Position numbers and translations under genes: made by a program. From assembly GCA_016180375.1 (NCBI GenBank), contig JACPBJ010000020.1, positions 1 to 14,555 of the forward strand: a stretch of DNA of 14,555 nucleotides, in the 5' to 3' direction. The notes under the pieces were generated by a model. It saw nothing but the letters and a program-made list of their open reading frames with translations, was not told where the DNA came from and did not search any database. This document shows, in pieces, positions 1 to 5,438 of the stretch. Position 1 is the first letter of the stretch; every line of letters begins with the position of its first letter. Source of the stretch: Nitrososphaerota archaeon (lineage in GTDB: Archaea; Thermoproteota; Nitrososphaeria; Nitrososphaerales; UBA57).

Positions 1-237
1 ATCAGTGAACTTGTCGGGTATTGCAGGTTTGGGTGCAGGAGCTGGTTGCTGTGGTGCTGGTGCGGGTACAGGAGCGGGCTGAGGAGCAGGAGCCTGTTGC
101 GGAGGCGGTGCTTGGCTAGGTGTTATGTAGTCACGTCCAAGAACTATACCTGTAACGGCTGCTACAATTGCCAAAAAACCTGCAACAATGAAGTTTCTTC
201 GGGAACGTTTACCTTCGGATTTTTCACTTTCGCCCAT
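1..237 (-). CDS. N-terminus of Tat-type exported/anchored protein (partial)
   Basis: Reading leftward from the ATG at 237-235, the frame stays open to the window edge (79 codons seen). The first 14 residues are hydrophilic and end in SRRNFI, a good match to the twin-arginine (Tat) pattern S-R-R-x-F-I/L. A hydrophobic segment follows at about residues 15-35, then a low-complexity Pro/Ala/Gln linker at about 40-72 rich in PAP and PQ units. This layout is typical of archaeal proteins anchored at the membrane with a cofactor domain outside, for example Rieske or cupredoxin proteins, but that domain lies beyond the window, so the function is unknown. Upstream, GTGAG five bases before the ATG could act as a ribosome binding site and an ATAAATAT box sits at 271-279. 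Existence is well supported; identity is not. Confidence 0.75.
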   Translation of the reverse strand, partial: MGESEKSEGKRSRRNFIVAGFLAIVAAVTGIVLGRDYITPSQAPPPQQAPAPQPAPVPAPAPQQPAPAPKPAIPDKFTD

Positions 238-270
238 AATTGCTCACGTGAATCGACAATATATGATTCG

Positions 271-279
271 ATATTTATC
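271..279 (-). promoter_or_regulatory. Putative TATA box of the Tat-type gene
   Basis: On the minus strand the sequence reads GGATAAATATC, about 35 bases before the ATG at 237. This spacing would put transcription start near 245-250, giving a short leader with the GTGAG ribosome-binding-like site. Inferred from sequence and spacing only. Confidence 0.35.
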
Positions 280-343
280 CCTTACAAATCGGTAGGGAAA
301 CTTTCGACTGATAGGCTAGACTCATGAGAAATTGTTATGCATG

Positions 344-377
344 TTAAATAGTACGAATACGCTTAGAACAGCATGTC
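344..377 (+). promoter_or_regulatory. Promoter with motif shared with hflX
   Basis: A TATA-like TTAAATA (344-350) runs into GTACGAATAC (351-360), then seven unmatched bases, then ACAGCATGTC (368-377), which contains the ATG at 373. The same arrangement with identical spacing occurs at 1620-1653 in front of hflX. TATA-to-ATG spacing of about 26 predicts a leaderless mRNA. The shared TAGTACGAATAC block lies between TATA and start, where a repressor or activator could bind, or it may mark an old duplication. Confidence 0.45.
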
Positions 378-670
378 TATACTGGATTACGGAACCGCGA
401 GGATATGGAACGACGAATTGGTTCATAATAAGCCTCGTATGACTGTGCAGAACTATCTATGGGATTTCTGACCGATCCGATTATTTTGAAACTCCAACCT
501 TCAAGAGGATTGCAGATTATCAATCTGACGATAGATCAAAGACAAAACACAGCAGAGACATGATTGTCAGAGCAATTACTTCATTCTATGATGATAATCG
601 CGCAGGAATTGACGATGCAAACCTAGAGGAGACAAGATTGAGATTAAAAATGGTCGGAAAGTACCCTTAG
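373..670 (+). pseudogene. Small gene interrupted by a frameshift (~100 aa if joined)
   Basis: An ATG at 373, right behind a good TATA box, opens a 32-codon frame (MSILDYGTARIW...) that stops at TGA 469-471. In the frame one base further on, coding-like sequence continues without stops to TAG 668-670: ...ISDRSDYFETPTFKRIADYQ, then a charged helical tail rich in D, R and K. The downstream frame has no proper start of its own until an internal Met. Joined, the two halves give a hydrophilic protein of about 100 residues. I recognise no domain. The best explanations are a one-base insertion (mutation or sequencing error) or, less likely, programmed frameshifting. The protein would be soluble and acidic to neutral. 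That both halves read as protein is my judgement from composition. Confidence 0.4.
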
Positions 671-712
671 CTTTTTCTTGTCCAATCGAAACTGTGAGAT
701 TATGTGTCGACC

Positions 713-880
713 ATGTTTACTCACAACAGCCTTATTAGTAGCATCAAGCCAATTCTCAGAGAGATAAAAATGCTTAAACGACAAAGCAAGGGAATGCAGA
801 AATCACTGTCCAAAAAACGCTCTAAAACCAGAGAAAGTAGAGCGAAACACCAAGATGAAGCAGGACGGAGTCCAGCATGA
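713..880 (+). CDS. Possible small basic protein (55 aa)
   Basis: ATG at 713 to TGA at 878-880. The product starts MFTHNSLISSIKPILREIK and continues with a strongly basic Lys/Arg/Ser-rich stretch (residues about 19-46). There is no Cys and no transmembrane segment. The basic composition would fit nucleic-acid or ribosome binding, but compositional bias can also arise by chance in a short frame. It lies 42 bases after the frameshifted gene on the same strand. No clear ribosome binding site or TATA box was seen. It is listed because the whole 373-1568 stretch otherwise lacks annotation; existence is uncertain. Confidence 0.25.
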   Translation: MFTHNSLISSIKPILREIKMLKRQSKGMQKSLSKKRSKTRESRAKHQDEAGRSPA

Positions 881-990
881 GGGCTTTGGGAACCATGGCA
901 ATAAGGTTCTAGACTTAGATTTGCAATAGGTTCAAATCTTCGATGTCTTGCACTGATTATTATATTAACAAAGTACAGCTGATTCTCAGT

Positions 991-1107
991 TTAGCGGTCG
1001 CTCCTGCTCTTCTTTCCTTCAGCGTAGCATTCCCTCCTGTGCTTTCTGAAGACCAAGGTTCCATAGAAGGTCTTGCCACACCTTTTACACACGTTCTTAT
1101 CAGGCAT
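991..1107 (-). CDS. Small zinc-finger protein (38 aa)
   Basis: On the minus strand, ATG at 1107-1105 runs to TAA at 993-991. The peptide contains CKRCGKTFYGTLVFRKHRREC: Cys7-x2-Cys10, then His23-x4-Cys28, a C2HC version of the classical zinc finger, with aromatic and hydrophobic residues (F14, Y15, L18, F20) where a finger core needs them. A basic tail follows. Single-finger proteins of 40-70 residues are common in archaea and are thought to bind nucleic acid or partner proteins. An in-frame TAA lies upstream, so ATG 1107 is the only reasonable start. An AATAAA stretch about 30 bases upstream may be the promoter. The plus-strand frame over the same bases (943-1128) is judged a shadow. Confidence 0.6.
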   Translation of the reverse strand: MPDKNVCKRCGKTFYGTLVFRKHRRECYAEGKKSRSDR

Positions 1108-1193
1108 GATTGCATGATGTTTGACTGATGTGGTTTATTTGGTTTTTATTGCTCCTATGACATTTTTTCAGAAACGCTTCTAGGCTTGATGCA

Positions 1194-1568
1194 ATGCCTT
1201 TTAACGTAGGACAGATCGCTGTCCTAACTGGTATAATGGGCAGATACAAAAAGGGCGAGACCGAGGTCAGGATGTCAAGCGAGGGCTACCTTTCACACCT
1301 CGATCGAAAGCTTGGGTTGCCTGTCGGAACCATCTATAGCCTGTGCAAGGCAGCGAGAAACAGCAAATCAGCTGAGCGAAAAGAATGTAAGGTCACCTAC
1401 AAAGGATTAACATCGAGGTCTGTTAGGGTCAGTGCAGGTCATTTTATTTCGGTTCAGAAAGAGATCTTCTTGATAGAAGGCGGTAAAACCGACGGCGGCA
1501 GGAAGGTTCTAGCGCAGGTTTTCCTAAGCATGGAGCCGATGCATTCGGGCTCTTCGCCCGTTGCCTGA
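1194..1568 (+). CDS. Unrecognised protein (124 aa)
   Basis: ATG at 1194 to TGA at 1566-1568; a TGA at 1158-1160 blocks extension and no other start lies between. Codon usage looks like that of neighbouring real genes (many G/C third positions). The product is basic, with a central segment HLDRKLGLPVGTIYSLCKAA (about residues 35-54) that could form two helices joined by a turn, loosely like a helix-turn-helix. This is an impression, not a profile match. The C-terminal half looks like mixed beta strand. There are no membrane segments and only two Cys residues. It points the same way as hflX and ends 80 bases before it, but hflX has its own promoter. The last codons overlap a short hairpin (1547-1561). 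Function unknown. Confidence 0.5.
   Translation: MPFNVGQIAVLTGIMGRYKKGETEVRMSSEGYLSHLDRKLGLPVGTIYSLCKAARNSKSAERKECKVTYKGLTSRSVRVSAGHFISVQKEIFLIEGGKTDGGRKVLAQVFLSMEPMHSGSSPVA
1547..1561 (+). terminator. Short GC hairpin at the end of the 1194 gene
   Basis: CGGGC (1547-1551) pairs perfectly with GCCCG (1557-1561) around a five-base loop. It sits within the last codons of the 1194-1568 gene and has no T-tract after it. It may help end transcription or protect the mRNA end, or it may be chance. Confidence 0.2.
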
Positions 1569-1619
1569 TTGTGCTGGAACCATAGGTAAAGTTCTATGCT
1601 GAAAGAGATGGTTACCTTG

Positions 1620-1653
1620 TTATATAGTACGAATACTATTTGTACAGCATGTC
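1620..1653 (+). promoter_or_regulatory. hflX promoter, leaderless type
   Basis: TTATATA (1620-1626) lies about 26 bases before the ATG at 1649, the normal archaeal TATA-to-transcription-start distance, so the mRNA probably starts at or next to the ATG. TAGTACGAATAC (1625-1636) and ACAGCATGTC (1644-1653) match the copy at 344-377 with identical seven-base spacing. Confidence 0.55.
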
Positions 1654-2740
1654 GATAGCCAAAAAAGCGGTTCTAGTTACATACCCCGATGCGTTTGCCA
1701 AGCAGGAGGCTATCGGTCTAGCCGAGGCGGCGGGTTTCAAAGTTGCTCAGACAGTCATCCAGAAGTACTTAAAGCACGGAGAGTTTGGAGTAGGCTCTGG
1801 AAAGGCGGAAGAACTAAAGCAGATTGCCGATGAAGCCAATTCTGCAGACATTATCGTCGACGAGGGACTGACATCATCTCAATTGAACAACCTCGCGAAG
1901 ATAACCGGAAGGAAGGTCATAGACAGAGAGAGGCTCATCCTTGACATCTTCGCAAGCAGGGCCAATACTACAGAGGCGAAGCTCCAAGTCCAACTTGCGG
2001 AATTGGGGTATGAAATGCCTAGAGCGAGGCAAAATGTCCGCCTCTCCGTCAAAGGAGAGCGACAAGGTCTTTCGGGAATGGGTGAATATGCCGTCGATGT
2101 CCGATTCCGGGCTTTGAAGAAGCGAATGTCTTTCATAAAGGATAGGCTTCGCGAGGCTGAGAAGAGACGTGAGTTGTATAGGTCGCAGAGGGGGAAACTG
2201 CATCTGCCCCTAGTTTCCCTCGTCGGCTATACTAGCTCAGGAAAGACGACTCTGTTCAACAGGCTAGCAGAGGAAGACAAAGAAGTTGCAAGCAGCCTGT
2301 TCACTACCCTCACAACAACTACAAGGAGTGTAACGTTACCTGACTATACGAAGATACTGCTTTCAGACACCGTAGGATTCATTAGCAGGCTGCCGACGTA
2401 CATGATTGAAGCATTCAAGTCGACGCTCGACGAGCTGAACTACGCAGATCTGGTTCTCCTAATGGTAGATGCCAGCGAACCAGTTGCCGACATGAGGATA
2501 AAGTATGACAGCTGCTTGAGCATTCTCAAAGAACTGAAGGTATCGGCGAAGGTCATAACCGTACTCAATAAATCTGACATAACTTCAAAAGAAAATCTGG
2601 TTGCAGTGAAAAATGTTGTCGGCGATTCGTCATGCGCTGTCATTTCGGCAAAGCGAGGCGATGGAACCCATGTACTCAAAACCCTGATACGGCAAAATCT
2701 GAAGCCGGTGCCTCAAGCAAGCCTCCCGAGATCGACCTAG
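1649..2740 (+). CDS. hflX: GTPase HflX
   Basis: Ribosome-associated translational GTPase that binds the large subunit and in bacteria splits stalled ribosomes; archaeal members bind 50S. The N-terminal HflX domain spans about residues 1-110. The characteristic glycine-rich linker GERQGLSGMGEYAVD follows and then a long charged helix (about 150-185). The G domain shows all the usual motifs: G1 GYTSSGKT at about 193, threonine-rich switch I (FTTLTTTT), G3 DTVGF at about 240, G4 NKSD at about 307, G5 SAK near 330. At 363 aa it is family-typical for archaea and lacks a long C-terminal extension. I chose ATG 1649 over the in-frame TTG at 1640 because the TATA box at 1620-1626 would start the transcript at about the ATG. 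Its promoter shares a motif with the broken gene at 373. Confidence 0.93.
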   Translation: MSIAKKAVLVTYPDAFAKQEAIGLAEAAGFKVAQTVIQKYLKHGEFGVGSGKAEELKQIADEANSADIIVDEGLTSSQLNNLAKITGRKVIDRERLILDIFASRANTTEAKLQVQLAELGYEMPRARQNVRLSVKGERQGLSGMGEYAVDVRFRALKKRMSFIKDRLREAEKRRELYRSQRGKLHLPLVSLVGYTSSGKTTLFNRLAEEDKEVASSLFTTLTTTTRSVTLPDYTKILLSDTVGFISRLPTYMIEAFKSTLDELNYADLVLLMVDASEPVADMRIKYDSCLSILKELKVSAKVITVLNKSDITSKENLVAVKNVVGDSSCAVISAKRGDGTHVLKTLIRQNLKPVPQASLPRST

Positions 2741-2798
2741 GCATCGGAATATAGCAATAACCTAGGGCCTGCAAAGACCAGTTCTGCCTAGCAACCCC

Positions 2799-3056
2799 TT
2801 ACACATGCTCACGTCTAGCACCTGCTTTTGCCTTTGCGAGTTTGTGACTGACATGATGCCGTCTGTCTTCACCTGAGGTCAAACCATATTCCTCTCTCAA
2901 TTGCTTGAGCCGTGTCAGCATGGCTTCGGCGAGGTCTTCAAACGTCAATAGACTCTCAATGATAGTCGCGTTATTTATCTCAAGTGAAGGGAAAATCTGC
3001 ATTGCTGATCTATGTCTTCGAAAATACCCATAAAGTGGGCCTGTGGGCTCGCGCAA
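2799..3056 (-). CDS. Orphan ORF, possible gene remnant (67-85 aa)
   Basis: The minus-strand frame is open from about 3083 to TAA 2801-2799. Possible starts are TTG 3056 (85 aa) or ATG 3002 (67 aa, MQIFPSLEINN...). The ATG form is mostly helical, with an amphipathic stretch (LTFEDLAEAMLTRLKQLREEY) and a very basic His/Lys/Arg-rich tail. The peptide upstream of the ATG also reads plausibly as protein, without a start codon, so this may be the decayed C-terminal end of a larger gene. It is convergent with hflX, 58 bases away. I recognise no family. It could equally be a chance frame. Confidence 0.3.
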   Translation of the reverse strand: MREPTGPLYGYFRRHRSAMQIFPSLEINNATIIESLLTFEDLAEAMLTRLKQLREEYGLTSGEDRRHHVSHKLAKAKAGARREHV

Positions 3057-3196
3057 AAATGGTTCTGTAACTAGATTCGTATTATTAGATTACAATCTTT
3101 TATTGATTGAGACCGTAAAAGTGGCATCACCGGTCGGAAGAAAAATCAAATTTAATCCAAGTTTTAGACTCAAGTGCGTCCATCACTTCTGGAGCA

Positions 3197-3390
3197 ATGA
3201 GAATCATAGAAACGGTTCTTGAGAGATTTTGTAATCAACAAATTGGTCATATCATGTTACGCTTGTAGATATTAATGGTGCAGGTCAAACCCTCTCGGTG
3301 TTAGGGATTAACTCGCATAAAGGAGATGAACTCCAAATCTACAAACTTGATAAACGAGCTTTTAAAGCTGAACTTGCTTTAGGAGAATGA
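3197..3390 (+). pseudogene. Small gene with apparent frameshift (~64 aa if joined)
   Basis: ATG at 3197 opens a frame (MRIIETVLERFCNQQ...) that stops at TAG 3266-3268. A different frame, open from just after TAA 3232-3234, reads TNWSYHVTLVDINGAGQTL and then a charged Lys/Glu-rich end to TGA 3388-3390. The second part has no start codon of its own but is very protein-like, and its stop overlaps the next ATG in ATGA, the usual sign of translational coupling. Joining the frames near 3230-3240 (one base lost) gives a soluble protein of about 64 residues. A TATA-like AATTTAAT lies at 3149-3156. Family unknown. Either a real frameshift mutation or a sequence error would explain it. Confidence 0.4.
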
Positions 3391-3563
3391 CGACCATCCA
3401 AACTTATTTGTTGCGCAAAGCTGCCGTCACAGTCCTTGTCGGCATTCTGCTCCTACAGGTAGTAGGTTCCATACCTGTACATAATGCAAGTGCTCAGGAG
3501 CGGTATACGTACTTGCAAAACCACCTAGGCTGGTATGCGTACCATTTGTTTTCGCTTGATTAG
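3387..3563 (+). CDS. Small secreted or membrane-anchored peptide (58 aa)
   Basis: ATG 3387 overlaps the previous frame's TGA (ATGA) and runs to TAG 3561-3563. The sequence looks like a signal peptide followed by a short mature part: Arg10 and Lys11, a hydrophobic core AAVTVLVGILLLQVV (about 12-26), then an A-S-A-type cleavage site near residue 36, leaving about 22 aromatic-rich residues (RYTYLQNHLGWYAYHLF). AGGAG at 3381-3385 is close to the start. The overlap suggests co-translation with the upstream small gene. No family recognised; possible roles (peptide signal, toxin, membrane microprotein) are guesses. A palindrome at 3549-3570 covers its stop codon. Confidence 0.5.
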   Translation: MTTIQTYLLRKAAVTVLVGILLLQVVGSIPVHNASAQERYTYLQNHLGWYAYHLFSLD

Positions 3564-3570
3564 GCGAAAA
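3549..3570. repeat. Palindrome TTTTCGC/GCGAAAA between convergent genes
   Basis: TTTTCGC (3549-3555) and GCGAAAA (3564-3570) are perfect inverted repeats around an eight-base loop, located between the small secreted gene and the convergent antiporter gene. The left part, TTTTCGCTTGATTAGGCGA, matches 16 of 19 bases at 5088-5106. Likely a bidirectional terminator or small palindromic repeat. Confidence 0.45.
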
Positions 3571-3599
3571 AATGGCTGGGTTTACAATTCTGGTTCCTA

Positions 3600-4781
3600 C
3601 TACCCATTTCTTTTTGCTAAGCCAAACGGATCTTCTTTCCCAAGTTTTATTAGATAAGGTGTTAGAAGAGTAGTGATGCTTGCAACAACGCCAACTAGAG
3701 GGAATAGAAAAGAGCTTATGACGTTCAAATCCAAACCCGCCCTGATTATGATAAAGGAAAACTCGCCTATCTGGGCCATCCCTAGGCCCGTCCTGACAGA
3801 GGTCAGGGTATTGTGGCCGAAGACCCTAACACCCAAGCTAACACCAAGAAATTTTGCACCAATTGTTGCTAAAGTAATTACTATTGCTGGAACCAGAAAT
3901 GTTGGTATTTGTTGAAGATCCATCAGAGCCCCTACAGATACAAAAAATAACGCAGCAAACATTTCTTTCAATGGAGCTGTGGAGTAGATAACGTCCTTTG
4001 CAGACTTAGAGCCTGCTATCAAAACACCTGCCAAAAAAGCACCCGTAGCTACCGCGAAACCTAAGATGCTTGCGATGAAAGACAGAGCAAAACAAAGACC
4101 AATGGCCGAAATTATGGTGAGTTCTCTATTTTTCAACGATACTAGTTTGTCTATCAGTTTTGGGATAACTAAAGAGCCGATTATAAGAGTCCCGCCCACG
4201 AACAAAATTACCTTGCCAAATATGAAGACGATTTCGGTAATCTGGAATTTACCTAGTGTTGCCAAAGATTGAAGGGAAGCTATCATAATCACTGCCGCTA
4301 TGTCCTCTATGATCAGAATCCCTAGCATTATGGTTGATGAACCCTCGTTCAGGATACCGTAATCATCCAACACCTTCACGATGATTGTAGTGCTACTGAT
4401 CGAAAGCGCAGCTGCAAGAAACAAGGCATCAAAAGTTGACCACCCAAACACAAAACCCAAGAAATAGCCTACCGCCAGAAGTAACATAATTTCCAATAGC
4501 CCAACTCCTAGAGAAATCTTTCCGATCTTGCGGAGACGTGTAATTGGGAACTCCAACCCAATTGCGAAGAGCAAGAGTATTACGCCAAACTCCGCGAAGA
4601 TTCTTAGAAATTCTATCTGTGAAACTAGGCTAAAGGGAGGCGTATATGGCCCTATGATCATGCCTGCTACAAGGTAGCCTAAAATGATAGGTTGTCTTAA
4701 GCGATAAAAAAGAAAGGTCACCGCTGCTGCGATGACCATCACCACAGCTAAATCCCGTATGATTTCTATTTCGACAACCAC
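3600..4781 (-). CDS. CPA2-family cation/proton antiporter, membrane domain only
   Basis: Integral membrane exchanger of the monovalent cation:proton antiporter-2 (KefB/KefC/NapA-like) family, moving Na+ or K+ against H+ for ion and pH balance. The 393-aa protein has about 11-13 hydrophobic segments and no C-terminal TrkA-N/RCK regulatory domain, which KefC-type channels carry. Family signatures seen: the LRQPIILGYLVAGMIIGP block (28-45), FAIGLEF (72-78), ALSISSTTIIVKVL (125-138), and the ion-site segment GILIIEDIAAV with Glu159-Asp160 where relatives have Asp-Asp or Gln-Asp. The start is GTG 4781: an in-frame TGA lies eight codons upstream and no ATG intervenes. Na+ or K+ preference cannot be read from the sequence. 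It is convergent with the small gene pair at 3197-3563. Confidence 0.9.
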   Translation of the reverse strand: MVVEIEIIRDLAVVMVIAAAVTFLFYRLRQPIILGYLVAGMIIGPYTPPFSLVSQIEFLRIFAEFGVILLLFAIGLEFPITRLRKIGKISLGVGLLEIMLLLAVGYFLGFVFGWSTFDALFLAAALSISSTTIIVKVLDDYGILNEGSSTIMLGILIIEDIAAVIMIASLQSLATLGKFQITEIVFIFGKVILFVGGTLIIGSLVIPKLIDKLVSLKNRELTIISAIGLCFALSFIASILGFAVATGAFLAGVLIAGSKSAKDVIYSTAPLKEMFAALFFVSVGALMDLQQIPTFLVPAIVITLATIGAKFLGVSLGVRVFGHNTLTSVRTGLGMAQIGEFSFIIIRAGLDLNVISSFLFPLVGVVASITTLLTPYLIKLGKEDPFGLAKRNG

Positions 4782-4973
4782 GATATACCGCTTTGGACTT
4801 CCTCATGAATAAGAGGCTTTCCTATTCTGCGATTTCGATAACTCATTTTATGAAGAAACTTCTAATCAGACCTTGTGCGACAGCATTCGAAGCTGATACA
4901 CGGTATTAGTCACTTGGTTTGGTAGAAATCACGACAAATCCCCGAGAAAAAGTGCTTCGCTTTACTATCAAAC

Positions 4974-5075
4974 CTTAAAGTGTGTTGCCATACACCAAAG
5001 CGTAAGGCCGGGGCAGTAAATGCCAACTGCCGGAGGGGATAGGGAGCCTTCAGCAATGGTCGCCCAGTCTGACAT
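4974..5075 (+). ncRNA. Possible small structured RNA with tRNA-like promoter
   Basis: CCTTAAAG (4973-4980) resembles the CTCTTAAAG box in front of tRNA-Val in this window, and at tRNA-like spacing (about 28 bases) GC-rich sequence begins near 5002. GGCAGT (5012-5017) pairs with ACTGCC (5026-5031) around an eight-base loop, extendable by CCGG/CCGG with two bulged G. A second possible hairpin pairs GGG-A-GCC with GGT-CG-CCC at about 5041-5064. It matches no RNA family I can name. The same bases carry a 32-codon frame (ATG 5020 to TGA 5116-5118, starting MPTAGGDREPS), so a tiny peptide is the alternative. Confidence 0.3.
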
Positions 5076-5087
5076 ATGCACCAATTA

Positions 5088-5159
5088 TTTTCGCTTAATT
5101 TGGCAAGAGCTCATTTGAAATGCATTAGCGAGCTCGGACTCGGCTATTTCAAGCGAAAA
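5088..5159. repeat. Nested inverted-repeat element (72 bp)
   Basis: Outer arms TTTTCGCTT (5088-5096) and AAGCGAAAA (5151-5159) are perfect 9-base inverted repeats. Inside them the palindrome GAGCTC occurs twice (5107-5112, 5130-5135), flanking a short CATTT/AAATG hairpin. The outer arm matches the palindrome at 3549-3570. It lies just past the 3' end of tRNA-Pro and could be a terminator or a small palindromic repeat of the genome. No gene fits here. Confidence 0.4.
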
Positions 5160-5209
5160 GAGTAAGAATTCAATGGGGCCGGTGGGATTTGAACCCACGA
5201 CCGCCACCG

Positions 5210-5225
5210 TTCCGACCTAGCAGGT
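5210..5225 (-). other. tRNA-Pro intron 2 (position 37/38, 16 bases)
   Basis: The intron reads ACCTGCTAGGTCGGAA. Central helix: loop bases CTGG (32-35) pair with intron TCGG (two G-U pairs). Inner helix: CCT/AGG with a three-base loop. The three-base bulges are GG^A and AA^C, as expected for the archaeal splicing endonuclease. The outer helix is the anticodon stem. Confidence 0.7.
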
Positions 5226-5232
5226 CCCCAGG

Positions 5233-5247
5233 CTCACCGCATATGCT
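5233..5247 (-). other. tRNA-Pro intron 1 (position 30/31, 15 bases)
   Basis: The intron reads AGCATATGCGGTGAG. Central helix: exon TACC (bases 25-28) pairs with intron GGTG (one wobble). Inner helix: GC/GC around ATAT. The bulges are AC^A and AG^C. The outer helix is weak, so this is a relaxed bulge-helix-bulge. Removing it restores base 31 as C, which pairs with G39. Confidence 0.6.
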
Positions 5248-5307
5248 GTGGTATCCTAGACCAAGCTAGACGACGGCCCCTACAAAGGCGACGCATTTTA
5301 GATGAGA

Positions 5308-5313
5308 TTTAAA
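5308..5313 (-). promoter_or_regulatory. TATA box of tRNA-Pro
   Basis: TTTAAA about 30 bases upstream of the tRNA 5' end (5280), the normal archaeal tRNA promoter position. Confidence 0.5.
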
Positions 5314-5323
5314 GATTAGTCAT

Positions 5324-5419
5324 CTAGATTCTGGTTTCTCTAAGCTCTTTTCTGTATTGCATCTCCCTTTCCATCCTGATCATTAGGTTAACAATTACTT
5401 CATCAACATTGTTTTCCAT
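5324..5419 (-). CDS. Possible 31-aa helical peptide
   Basis: ATG 5419-5417 to TAG 5326-5324. The product starts MENNVDEVIVNLMIRMEREM and ends in a charged Arg/Lys/Glu tail. The heptad-like spacing of V, I, L and M would suit a small coiled coil. It lies just upstream of tRNA-Pro on the same strand and overlaps the tRNA promoter only at a distance. No clear ribosome binding site. It may be chance. Confidence 0.25.
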   Translation of the reverse strand: MENNVDEVIVNLMIRMEREMQYRKELRETRI

Positions 5420-5438
5420 TTCTTACTTCATGCAGACT

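Larger units (their letters stand above)
5174..5280 (-). tRNA. tRNA-Pro (GGG) with two introns
   Basis: Read on the minus strand: acceptor GGGGCCG (from 5280) pairs with CGGCCCC, discriminator A at 5174, D arm with GTCT/GGAT, T arm GTGGG-TTCAAAT-CCCAC. The 107-base gene is about 31 bases too long. Removing two segments, 5233-5247 (15 bases) and 5210-5225 (16 bases), gives a 76-base tRNA with anticodon stem CCACC/GGTGG and loop CTGGGGC, hence anticodon GGG (proline). The intron sites are 30/31 (unusual) and 37/38 (canonical). Both fold as bulge-helix-bulge motifs. No CCA is encoded. A TTTAAA box at 5308-5313 is at promoter distance. The tRNA is secure; the isotype depends on the intron model. 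Confidence 0.88.

Noticed and set aside
46..327. 93-codon plus-strand frame rich in Arg and Cys
   Set aside because: It is the antisense of a Tat-signal, Pro/Ala-rich protein on the minus strand; composition mirrors that gene.
943..1128. 61-codon plus-strand frame
   Set aside because: It overlaps the minus-strand zinc-finger gene, whose motif is far more specific.
5001..5075. Idea that this is a TnpB 3' end with omega RNA
   Set aside because: No TnpB zinc-ribbon or RuvC sequence upstream; the GC-rich hairpin alone is not enough.
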